64,000 nt of DNA from Phaeosaccion multiseriatum. Its lineage: Eukaryota > Ochrophyta, other classes. Positions within the stretch are counted from its first letter, which is position 1. The number at the start of each line of letters is the position of its first letter. Where the stretch lies: positions 1,488,001-1,552,000 of the forward strand of contig OZ218960.1 of assembly GCA_965112735.1 (NCBI GenBank), written 5' to 3'. Positions 45,952-58,591 of this stretch are shown here, piece after piece. A program made the position numbers and the translations under genes. The notes under the pieces are model-generated. The model saw only the letters and a program-made list of their open reading frames with translations, searched no databases and had not been told where the DNA came from.

Positions 45952-48561
45952 GTCTTTCCCCTCCACATGGCCACATCCCTCTCAGATTCCCTCTCTTTGC
46001 CCCATTCATTCCGCATCAGAACAAACACACTCCTCTCTCACACCCCCTCTCCCTCGTGCCTAGCCCCCCCCTTTTACGTGTCGCATTGCCTCCCCTCGCC
46101 TCGCTTGTCTCTCCTCCCCTCTACCCCGGCCCTCACCTTTTGTCGATCCTGCCCCTTCCCGACGCGTAACGTCATTTCATGAACACCCTCCGTGCTATAC
46201 ACACACACACGCACACACACGCACACACAGCTCCAACGGAAAGGCCGAGATGGTTGCTCTGCTGCTCGACAATGGCGCTGACAAGAACGCCCGCAGCACG
46301 GAGCTGTCCACTCCCCTGCACGATGCCGCCTTCAACGGACGCCGCGACACCGCTGTGCTGCTCATGGACAGGGGCGCGGAGGTGGACGCCAGAGACAACA
46401 AGCTCTACACGCCTCTGCACCGCAGGTAGGGAGCGTGCGTGGGTGTCAGGACTGTGGGTGTCAGGACTGTGGGTGTTAGGACTGTGGATCAGGTGTGGGT
46501 GTCAGGACTGTGGGTGTCAGGACTGTGGGTGTGAGGACTGTGGATCAGGTGTGGGTGTCAGGACTGTGGGTGTGAGGACTGTGGGTGTGGGGCTTTATGA
46601 AAGAGGTCAGGGCAGTAAGAGAGAGAGAGAAAGCTGTGTATGTGTGTGTGGTTGTGTGTGTATGTGTGTGTGTGTGTTCTTCCATCCACCCCCTTCTGCT
46701 GCGTCCGGCTGCTCCTCGCCTCCCTCACCTCCCTCACCTTCCCCTCTCCTCCCCTCTCCCCCCCTCTTCCCCCGTCCCATGCCCCCTCGGAAAATCCTCA
46801 ACCTCTCTCCCACCCCCCCCCTACCAAATGTTCCGTAGTTGCTGGAAGGGTCAGAGGAAGATGGCGCGTCTGCTCCTGGACCGTGGGGCCGATATCAACG
46901 CTGAGAGCGTGGATCAGTCTACCCCTCTACACGAGTGTGCTCGCGACGGCAAGTGTGAGACAGCCGCCCTCCTCCTGGACAGAGGTGCCAATGTCAGTTC
47001 CATGTCCAACAAATGCGGCACGGCCCTCCACGTGGCGGCGGTGAATGGCCACACCGAGTTTGTTGCCCTCATTCTCGACCGAGGCGCCGATGTCAACGCC
47101 AAGAACAAGTTCGAGCGTACGGCACTGCACCTCGCTGCAAGGGCGGGGCATTGCGAGACGGCGGCCCTCCTTCTCGAGAGAGGCGCCGATGTGGATGCCC
47201 GGGGTCAAAACAATGAGACCCCTTTGCATAAGGTAGCCAAGTCCAAGGGCCACTCCAGACAGGCCACTGCTGCCACCATTCTGCTGAGGGAAGGCGCCGT
47301 GGTGGAGGCGAGATGCAGCACCGAGTGGCAGACCCCTCTCCATGTGGCAGTGCTCAATACAGAGCTTAGCCTCGATTTGGTGGCCGTGTTGCTGGACCAC
47401 GGGGCCAATCTCTACGCCAAGGATCACTCTGAGAAGAGCCCCCTGGACTATGCCGCCACCAATGCGGAGAACAGCGCTCTCTTGCCGCTGTTGGAGGGTA
47501 AGTGAGCAAGCGCAAGCGAAGCAAGCGATGAATGGAAGAGACTCTGATTGAGTGTGTGTGTGTGTGTGTGCAAAAGCAAAAAAAAAAAAGCGCCATCAGA
47601 GAGTCACCTCATCCCGCCATTCCGCACAGAGTGGGAAGGAAGGAAGGAAGGAAGGAAGGAAGGTGCTGTTGGTTTGTTTGTCGGTCGGTCGGTCGGTCGG
47701 TCGGTCAGTCAGTAGGGACCTCTCTCACAACACGCTCCTCCACCCTCCTTTCTCGGTGACGTATCTCACACTTGTATCCTCTCCTACTCACTCTTTTGAC
47801 GTGGTGTATATGTGTATTTGTGCCCCCACCCTTCTTCTTGCCCACCCCCGTTGCCTCCACACTGCCATTCTCTCTCTCTCTCTCTCTGTGTGTGTGTGAC
47901 AGGAGCGGGAGCGAGGAACAAGCGCTGTCTACTTGCGCTGCTTGGGGAGATTGGAGTACTGCGTATCATGGCCCCTGCTGTTGTCGCAGCACCATCCCGT
48001 GGGCACGCGCAGTCTGGGGCTGGGAATGGGCCGAGCTCAGGGGCGGCACGCAAGTCCAGAGGAGGGAAGGACGCGGGGGGGGGGGTAGCAGCAGCAGCAG
48101 GACAGCCACCGCCAGCAGGAGCAGCTGGGGTAGAGGTTGATGCGCCAGGAGGGAAGTCAGGCGGCAAAGGAGGGAAGGGGGCGACGGGAAAGGGAGGAGC
48201 GAAAGGAGGAGCAGTTGGTGATACAGCAGAAGCGACGGCGACAGCTACAAGCACAACGTCGGGAAAGACAGGAAAGAAAGCCAAGAAGGAGAAGGGGGGA
48301 GGAGGAGCAGGAGGAGGACGGGGGAAAGAGACAGGAGGAGGAGTGGGAGGAGGAGCTGTATCTGCGTCTGGGGGAGCGGAGAAGGAGACTGTGACAGCCA
48401 CAGCAGAGGCAGCGCAGGAGGCGGCGGCGGGGGCAGACGGGGAGTCAAAGGCTGCCTCTCGGCGACGCGCCCGCGCACGGCCACGCGCCACAGGAGTAGA
48501 GACAGAGACAGCAGGGGCGCCAGCAGGGGTGGTGCGGGCCAGTGGTGGCAGCGGCAGTAGC

Positions 48562-48608
<47 letters not shown>

Positions 48609-51448
48609 CGGTGGTGGTGGTGGTGGTGGTCTCAATGGGAGTAAGGCGCCACTGTCGAGTCCCTGGGGGGCAGCGGCAGCAGTGTCGTCCTCCCCTTCCA
48701 CGTCAGCAGCAGCAGTTGGTGGTACAGCAGCAGCAGGGGGGTCCATTTCCTCGCCGAGCGGAAAGGGGCCCACTCCTTCCGCGTCGATGCGATTGTCAGC
48801 AGCAGGGGCAGGGGGCGATGGGGCAGCGACCTCCGTGTCGTCATCACCCAGTCTCACGCCAGCCCGCCGCGCCAAGCCAAAGACTGCTGCAGCGGCAGCA
48901 GGAGGAGCAGCAGTAGGAGGGGGGGGGGGGAGCAGGAGGAGGTGGTGGTGGTGGTGGAGGAGGAGGAGGAGGAGGAGGAGGAGGTGGTGGAGGAGCAGCA
49001 GGTTCGTGGTCGGCCATCGCCCGTGCGGGACCTTCCTCCTCTGGCCTGGGCGGCTCACCGCCCAGCACGACCACCACCACCACCACCAGCAGCAGCAGCA
49101 GCAACAGCCACAATGGCAGTCATAACGGCAGCCATAGTACAGGCAGAGCAGCGACGGCCCCAACACTGAGTCTCTGTGTGCCGCGTATCCCGCTGGCAGT
49201 AGGTGCGGCAGCTGTTGCAGCGTCTGGTGGGGCGTCAGCCTCGTCTTCTCGGATAGCTGTGTCTTCTTCCCCTGCCGCTGGTGCTGGTGCTGCTGTTGGT
49301 GCTACGGCAGGAGCCATGCCGTCGCTTGCGCTGGGAGCTCCCCACCAGCACGCCCCTGGGCCGATATCGAGGTCGACATCTGCCCCGACACCGACACCAG
49401 CGCCTCCTCCTCCTCCTCCATCAGCCGCAGCCTCCAATGCGGGGGGCGGTGGAGGAACTTGCTCTTCCGCGATGGGAGAGGGGCCCCCCGGGGGTGACGC
49501 CTACGCAGCAGCAAGGGTGGCTCCACTGCAGAAGCGAAACCAGAAGCAGCAGAAGCAGCAGAAGCAGCAGCAACAGCAGCAGAAGCAGCAGCAGAAGCAG
49601 CAACAGAAGCAGCAACAGAAGCACAGCGAGGTGGCGCCAGAGGATGATGCGGGGTTGCGCCAGCGCGTCGAGAAGGTGGGAGCCGTCAACGGAGGCTACC
49701 GAGGAAGGTGGGAGGGGCGCGACATCATTGTGCGGCCTCTGACTGTGCGTGCAGGGCCTGAGCAGGAAGAGGCTTTGAAAGGTTTGGACTTGGAGCTTGC
49801 TCGCTTAGGTCAACACAAACACTTGATGCAGCTCCTCCTCACCACGTTGGACGAGGGCAGCAGCAACGCGGTGACCTTTCTCATGCAGGAACGGGCTCCT
49901 AGGGGCTCGCTCCTTGCGGTGCTCCAGAGCATGAAGGAGGAGGGGCAGATGGCTAAGGATGAAGTATTGCTAAGGGTGGCCATGCAAGTGTGCGAGGGCA
50001 TGGAGCCCCTGGCGAATGCAGGTGCGTGCGTGCGTGCGTGCGTGCGTGTGTGCGTGTGTGTGTGCGTGCGTGTGTGTGTGCGTGCGTGTTGGAGATGGTG
50101 GTGGTGTTGTTGAGATACATTCTGCGGACTTGCTTATTCCTTTGCTTGGCCTGTTACAACGCTGTTCTCTCCCAATCCGGTGTATACTCTGTGTCTCCCG
50201 CTCTGTCTCTTCCCTCCTCGTCCCCCACCCTCCCCTCCACTTATTTCCTCCCTCCCTCTCTCCCCTTCTCTCTCCCTCCACCCCCCGCTCCACTTCTCCC
50301 TCCCTCTCCTTCTCTCTCCTCCCCTCCCCTCTCCCTTCTCTCCCTCCCCTTTCCTCTCAGGACTATCGCATCGGCACCTGGCGCTGAGTAGTGTGCACGT
50401 GTTTGACTGGCATGCCTCAGACCCGCGAAGCGTGCTCGTCAAAGTGGCGGATTACAATATCCCCCTCGACACCCCCTCCTCCTCTTCCTCCTCCTCTTCC
50501 GCCGCCGCGTCCTCCTCCTCCTCCTCCTCCTCCTCCTCCTCCTCCTCCTCCTCTTCTCCCGATGTTGCTCTACCAGTGCGGTGGATGTCTGGAGAGGCAC
50601 TGGAACGAAGTCTGTTTAGCGAAAAGTCCGACGTGTGGGCCTTTGGCGTGCTGCTGTGGGAGTTGTGGACGGGTGGGGAGCTTCCGTACGAGGACGTGCC
50701 GAACGATGGGGTGGTACGCACGTTGGTAGTACGGGATGGGGTGCGTCTGGAGCGACCTGAGGCGTGTCCAGACGCGGTGTTCGATGTGATGGAGCGGTGC
50801 TGGCTTAGGGATGCTCAGGACCGCCCGACCTTTTCCGAGCTCCGTAGCGACTTGCTTGATATTTTGGCTCTCTTGGCGAGCGGCAAAGCGACCAAGGGCG
50901 TCACGAGTGGTAGGAGAAGAGGTGGCGACGCGGCAAGGGCGGCCGCAGCGCACAGCAGTAGTGGGGGTGGGGGTGAGCATGAGCATGGCATGAGCGAGCG
51001 GAATAGCAGCACCAGCAGCAGCGGCGGCGGGCATAGCACGGGGAATAGCAGCAGCGGTAGTGGCAGCGGTAGCGACGGTGACCACATGGCGACCATGGGC
51101 GATAAGAAGATGGCACCGGCGTGGGCTAATGGGGCATGGACCGCTCCTGTGACCTCCGCGGCGGTGGTCCATGGATGGGAGAGTCTGCTCGACGAGGGCA
51201 ACGAGGAGGGGGACGGGGAGGCAGAGGGGGGTGACCTGTTTGACGCTCACCAGCAGCAGCAGCCGCAGCAGCAACAGCCCCGGCAAGAGTGCCTCATTTG
51301 CTGGGAGCGCGTGAGTGCCAAACCCTTTCTTCTGACGCCCTGCGGTCACGGCCCTCTGCATGAAGAGTGTGCACAAATATCGGTGCAGACGGGCAATTGC
51401 CCCGTGTGTAGAGAGCGGGTGACCAGCTCCGTGTGCGTCTTTCTCTGA
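45095..51448 (+). CDS. Ankyrin-repeat / pseudokinase / RING-finger fusion protein
   Basis: Exons 45095-45149, 45511-45757, 46231-46425, 46839-47497, 47903-50021 and 50361-51448. All phases fit except a one-base shift inside exon 5 at a 12-G run (48919-48930); corrected, the protein has 1,453 residues. The N-terminal third has about nine ankyrin repeats (TPLHECARDGKCETAALLLD, TALHLAARAGH). A low-complexity Gly/Ser/Gln linker follows. The kinase-like domain has a Gly-loop relic (VGAVNGGYRGRW), IIVRPL for VAVK-L, HRHLALSSVHVFD for HRD, ADYN for DFG, then intact RWMSGEAL, KSDVWAFGVLLWELWTGG and CWLRDAQDRPTFSEL, as in TKL/TK kinases. The C-terminus is a RING-H2 finger, CLIC, CGHGPLHEEC, CPVC. It is probably an E3 ligase scaffold using ankyrin repeats to select substrates and a dead kinase as a regulatory module; the role is inferred. 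Confidence 0.85.
46436..46605 (+). repeat. GGGTGTCAGGACTGT minisatellite in an ankyrin-gene intron
   Basis: About ten 14-15 bp units (GTGGGTGTCAGGACT and variants) with two GGATCAGGTGT interruptions, starting about 10 bp after the donor at 46426. Confidence 0.9.
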
Positions 51449-51770
51449 GGAGGGAGGGAGGGAGGGAGGGAGGGAGCTCACAGAGTGTGAGCGTTCACTG
51501 GGATCCCTGTCCTCTCTCTCTCCCTCTCCCTCTTGCTCTCTGAGGAGTGAGTTATTGATTGCTGAAAGCGGTTCCGTTATACTTACACTAGACACTCCTT
51601 ATTTTATGAACACATGCTCAAGCCTTTCACTCTCCGCTCGCCACTCGAGCATATATGAGCATTAAGTTTGCATGTAGCTGCATAATTCGTCGTTGGGCTA
51701 AGGAGGAAATCAATCCGACCAGACCAGCTACCTATCCGCCACAGTGAAGTGAGGCCAGCAGGGGCGCCGC

Positions 51771-54700
51771 TCACCCCCTCAGGAGGGACGTCAGCTCCAG
51801 GCTCTTAGCACCACCGGCGCCCGAGGGGGGTGAAGACGGCCGCACCGACGCCAGTCCTGACACCGGTGTCTTAGTTCGCACTCCCACACCCGCCCCGCTT
51901 GTCGGGTCTCTTCCACTCGTGCTACTGCTGCTGCTTCTGCTGCTTCTGCCGCCGCTGGCGCTGCCTCTATTCGTCCGCCCAGGTGCTGGTCCTAGCGAGA
52001 AGGGGGCAAGCAGGAAGGACGCCGCAGTGCTCAGCCGGGCCTGACTGGCATGCCAGAGCACCTCCTTTCTGTCCGAGGGGATGACGTAGAACCACACGAC
52101 AAGTGCCCCTATGCCGACAAGCAGAGTGCCCACCCCCAGCCACCGAATCCACGCCATGTACAATCTGGAGCGAGGGGACGAGTAGCGGATGGTAGAGGGA
52201 GAGAGAGGGAGAGAGAGAGGCAGAGGGGGAGGGGGGGGGGAGGTACGCGCCATTTGTGAGAGGGAGCCCAGGAGAAAGCGGCGACTGCCCCCTTCTTCTT
52301 TATTCGCATCGACACTCTCCGTGCTGAAGGTGAGCCGAAGGCCCAAGCCCAAGCACCCGGCGACGAAACATGTACTGAAACTGAAACTGTAAGCCGAGCA
52401 TGACGATGCGATACAGCTCCTCCCCCGTACGCTTTCTCTCACCGCATCTCTTGCTCCACCCTGCATTCCTCGCTACCGTCCAGTCTCCCCAGGCCGTCGC
52501 TACGAAGCCAGACCTCCTTCCAGCGGGCAGGTGAAGTGCGCACGACGGGGGAGTACAGAGAGAGAGAGAGAGTTTGCGTGTGTGTGTGTGAGAGGGAGAG
52601 AGACAGGGGCGTGTGCATGCAGAGTCGGAGGTCCACACACATACACACATAGAGTTGTCTCACACAGACATACAACAACACTCGACGTACAAAAGACCAT
52701 GAACCACCCACCTCTGGCACCTGCGCCACCGCTATCCACGTCTCGCGAAGGCTGAATCCCCCCCCCCCGGCTCCTCCTCCTCCTCCTCCTCCTCCTCCTC
52801 CTCCTCCTCCTCCTCCTCCTCCTCCTCCTCCCCCTGCTGCTGCTGGGGAGTACACGCAGCCAGTGGTCCACCCCGCAAGAACTAGAGGCAGCTGCTGCTC
52901 TCCTGCTGTCTGAGAAGCAGTGGCAGCTACAGCAAGAGCGTGCACCCCGCCACAGGCCTTGCTCTCCCTCCTCCTCCCTCCTCCTTCCCCGTCTTGCTCG
53001 CTGCTGGAACTCGTGCGGTCATTCCTATAGGTGTGGCTGTAGCTGCTCCCGCTGCTTGCCAGCATCTCCCACCCTCTCTTGCCCGTCGCCGCGTCAAGAG
53101 CTGTGACCCACACCGCCCCGGAGCTTGCCATGAGGACGGTCCCTCCTCTAGCGCCGGTCCCCTTGGCTTCTTCCTGCCCACTCGGTGGTACCCATCGGAC
53201 TGCATTGCCGTACTCGTTTGCGCCCCCCGCCTGTTGAGTGTCCTGATATTCCCACACAATGGCCCCATTGTCCCCTCTGTGCTTGACCACAAAAGCATCC
53301 GCATCCGGCCCTCCTGACCCGGACCCTGATTTCGACCCTGATTTCGACCCTGATTTCGACCCTGACTTGGCCCCAGCGGGGATGATGCCTTCGGTGTAGC
53401 CCGTGGCATACACGTCCCCGTCGTCGTCCACTGCCATCGAATTAATGACTTCATTCAGAAAGTGGGCGGGCGTGCTCCCCTGCGTCCAGCTGGAGGTCCC
53501 ACTTTTCTTCCACACCACCCTGCCATCTCGACCCCGCAGCTTCATGAGGAGGTAATCGTTTCCCTGGGGGGGAGGGGCGGATTGGGGCAGGTCGGGGCGG
53601 ACAAGAGAGAGGAAGGAAGGAAGGACAGAAGGAAAGAAGCAAGGATGGATGGAGGGAAGGAAGGAAGGAAGGAAGGAAGGATGGATGGAGGGAAGGAAGG
53701 AAGGAAGGAAGGAAGAAAGAGGTGTAAGGCGAGAGGTTGAGGATTTGGGGAAGAGAGAGAGATAGGCAGAGACAGAGAGAGAGAGAAGAGAGAGAGACAC
53801 AGACAGAGACAGAGGGAGAAAGAGAGAAGTGAAAGTGGACAAACGAACATTTGCGGGTACCTTTGCCGAGTCCCCGGTGGGGTTGGTCCAGCCTCCTGCG
53901 AAGACGTCACCGGAGCTGGGGTCTACTGCTACCGCCTTCGGAGAGATAAGGGGGGGGGGGGGGTTGGCAGGACAGAGGAGGGGTGACGGAAAGAGAGAGA
54001 GAGAGAGAGAGAGAGAGGAAGAGAGAGAGAGAGAGAGGGGGGGGGGGGGGTGAGAGACAGACACAGAGACAGAGACAGAGACAGAAACAGAGTGACTTCG
54101 AAAGGGATGCTGGCATGTAGACTTGTTACCTGGAGTCCGTCGTTGTAGCCTCCCTCTACCTGAGTACCCCATGCAGTGGTTCCTTCTGATCCCAACAATC
54201 GACAGCACCAGCCCTCCTGGAAGGCTGGCGGAGGGGTCACAGGCCGGCAGGTGGATGGGTAGGCGGCGGGGGGGAGGAAGAGGGAAAGAGGGAGACAGAG
54301 AGAGAAAGAAGAAAACAAAACAGAAAGAGGGGAAGTAAGGAGGCAGGGAGCGAGGGCGAGCACAGAGGAGGGCGGGAGAGTGTCAGAAAGCTGTGCAGGA
54401 GGAGGACCGGCTCGCTGGTAAAGAGAGAGAGAGAGAGGGGGGGGGGGGGGGATAACGCAAATAAGAGAGAGAGAGATTCCTCATCGGAGAGCGACGCACC
54501 AGAGATTTGACGAAAGAGGTCACCCCTGGTGCCTCCGCACACCACCACGTCATCCCCCCACACTGCCACAGAAGTCACGGAGTCCTCCGCTTCGGACCCA
54601 AATTGAGTGCCCCAAACAACCTAAGCATAAAGGTAGAGGGAAGGAGGGAGGGAGGGAGGGAGGGAGGGAGGGAGGGAGGGAGGGGGGGGCTGATGCGCGA

Positions 54701-56035
54701 CAGAAGAGAAGCATCATCTCCGGATCATCAGCTTCGACTGATTCGATTCGATTCGATTCGATTCGAAGAGCATCGCAACGCAACGCAAATTCTCTCTCTC
54801 TCTCTCTCTGCTCGAGAATAGAAATGGTAGCAAGTGAAGGAAAGCACCTCCCTCCCTAAAGTGCTCACTGAAGCAAAGCACCATGCACTACATGAGTTAG
54901 TACGGAGGAAGGGGCAGAGGGTGGGAGATGAAGCAGGAGGATTGAGAGCGGCACTACATTGGCACCGCTCGTCACTCATCAGAGCCTCCCCTCCCCTCCC
55001 CTCCCCTTCCCTCCCCTCCCCTCCCCTCCCCTCCCCTTCCCTCCCCTCCCCTCCCCTCCCCTCCCCTCCTCTCCCCTCCCCTCCCCTCCCCTCGCCTCCT
55101 GTCCTGTCCTGTGTGGCTGTGCCGTACCTGTCCATCCCGCCCGTCCACCTTCGCCACAAACACGTCCGAGCCCCCCCGGGACGGCGTGAAGAGCTCCCCT
55201 GGCAGCCGAACCAAACCATGCAAGCACGCACAGACAGACAGACAGACAGACAGACAGACTCATCAAAGAAATGGCAAACGTAGAATGGCTTCTGAAGCAG
55301 CAACGTTCATTAACAACAAGAGCAATTGGTGATGGGATGGTACTTTCGAGAGAGGCCAAGACCCATCCACCACGGCTTCTCACGTCTCTCGCATTCTCGC
55401 CGTCAAGCCTACCTACCTTGGGCCATCCCTGCTATATACACGTGGTCATGCCCGTCGCTCGCTAGCGCAGCCACCCAGCCCCCTGGTCGAGGATAAAGTG
55501 TCGTTTCCCGCGCCGCGTTGGCCATTGACCATTGCCATGTCATTTAAGTCAGTCCGCGCGAGGAGAGAGAGAAGGTGAAAGACGAGAAAGACATGAGCAA
55601 AGCTGGGCCGGAACCGAGGCAAGCCGCTGTTGCTGCTTGTGCTGTAGAAAGCAGCACAAGCCCTTTAGATCCTTTGGAGAGAGAGAGAGTACAGGCCCAC
55701 CCACCTGCCTTCTCAGCCGACAAGAGGGGCGTGTTCCACCTCTCCTTCCCCGTGAGCCCATCCACCTGCATCACGAAGCCGCGCACACCGTCATCCTCTG
55801 CTTCACCCCCCTGCTGCGAGAAGTGCCCGCCCACGAAGACGTTCCCGGTCTTGCCGTCCACGTCCATGCTCGTGGCCGTCACCTGGTCTGCCCCGCTCCA
55901 TTGTACTCCCCAGCGAGACGGTACTACAACGGGGAGAAGAGAAGAGGAGGAGGAAGCAGCAGCTGGAGCGGTGGACCAGGTGAAGCCCCACGAGAGGACG
56001 AGCAAGGCAACCGTGCAGCGAAACTGCGGTCTCAT
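51771..56035 (-). CDS. Type I membrane protein with beta-propeller-like (SBBP) repeats
   Basis: Nine exons (56035-55705, 55482-55417, 55198-55128, 54620-54500, 54185-54130, 53935-53861, 53563-52712, 52516-52443, 52164-51771) join in phase to 679 residues. A signal peptide (CTVALLVLSWGFTWSTAPAA) is followed by repeats of the form W-G-x-Q ... D-x-x-G-x-V/D-V-x-x-x-G, for example DVDGKTGNVFVGG, VAVDPSSGDVFAGGWT and AVDDDGDVYATGYT, typical of SBBP beta-propeller proteins. A (GSKS)n insert and a poly-Gly run from (GGA)n interrupt the propeller. Near the end WLGVGTLLVGIGALVVWFYV is a single membrane helix, followed by a Ser/Arg-rich cytoplasmic tail of about 100 residues. The ectodomain ligand is unknown. 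It starts 183 bp from the UPRT start. Confidence 0.85.
54985..55096. repeat. (CCCCT)n tract in an SBBP-gene intron
   Basis: About 20 CCCCT units with TT breaks, in the intron between exons 55198-55128 and 54620-54500. Confidence 0.9.
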
Positions 56036-56218
56036 AAGTAAGGCAAAGACCGCTTCAATAAAAAAAAAAAAAAAGGGCAGCCAAAAACCCAGCTGTGAGT
56101 CTATGACGCACCAACTCAGATACCAGCCAGTCCCGCGCTGCTGCGACAGCGAGGGGTGCACCGGCAAAGGAGACGGGTGCGCTGGCACGTGTATCTACGG
56201 TAAAAACGCGGCAAGAAC
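56036..56218. promoter_or_regulatory. Short divergent promoter region, SBBP gene and UPRT
   Basis: Only 183 bp separate the two start codons. It contains a poly-A run (56060-56074). A shared promoter is likely; no specific factor site is recognised. Confidence 0.55.
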
Positions 56219-57722
<1,504 letters not shown>

Positions 57723-58591
57723 GCCAAGTAAGTCAGTAAATCCTCAAACGAGAGGCTAGAAGAGTCCGTTGGAGAGCAGCAGCAGCACAGCACTAGGCTC
57801 CGCCTCCCATAGGGAGTCCCATAGGGAGATGAATATAGGCGCTGGTAGCAGCAGGAGCAGCAGCAGCAGGAGCAGCAGCAGCAGCATTGAAGCAGCACCA
57901 GCAGCAGCAACGGGGGGCGACGTGTGTGTGTACTTGTGTGTGTACACACGAAAGCGAGGTACGCAGCACGAGAGCGCAAGCAGTAATTCCGCCTACAACC
58001 CCGGTACAGTGTCAGTTTCAGTGTATTAGCCCGTTGCCGCCCCCCGGGCGGGCGCTCCAAACCGGCCCAGTTCTTGCAAAAAGCTCGGGGGCGGCCTGTA
58101 AGGAGACTACGGTGGATACAACCCTCTTTGTCCTAGTTGGTGCTGCCCGACAGGCATAGCCCGTGGGGAAGCTTGCGCTACACTCGCTATCCCCCGAGGT
58201 GGGGGGGGTGCAAGCAGCCAGTCCACCCAGCCACGCTGCTACTCGCTATTACACAACATGTACATGTGTACATAAGTCTGAAGTCAATGGAAAGATGTGG
58301 CTCCTTGGGGAGAGCTCTCACCTCTATGCACCCACCCATCCACACCTCTGTGACTCTGCAGCTCTCCTCTTACCATGTCTGTCTTTCTATCTGTCTATAC
58401 TTTAATACTATACAAAAAAATCACGCATGAGACCCCGTTTCCAGCGTCACCGCTTGGAAGCGTCACCTCTTTTGAATATAATGTCATGGGCACACAGCTC
58501 CAGCTAACATTCCTTCGTGTTCAACCTGGCTTCCCCCCCCCCCCGCCCGCCCTCCTCTCCGACCCAAGTCTTGGCGGTGTCACTCACTCAC
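57723..58591. other. Convergent intergenic region
   Basis: UPRT and the secreted-protein gene both end here. A (CAG)n stretch lies at 57855-57912. The rest (58020-58590) shows no coding exon or recognised RNA gene. Confidence 0.6.
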
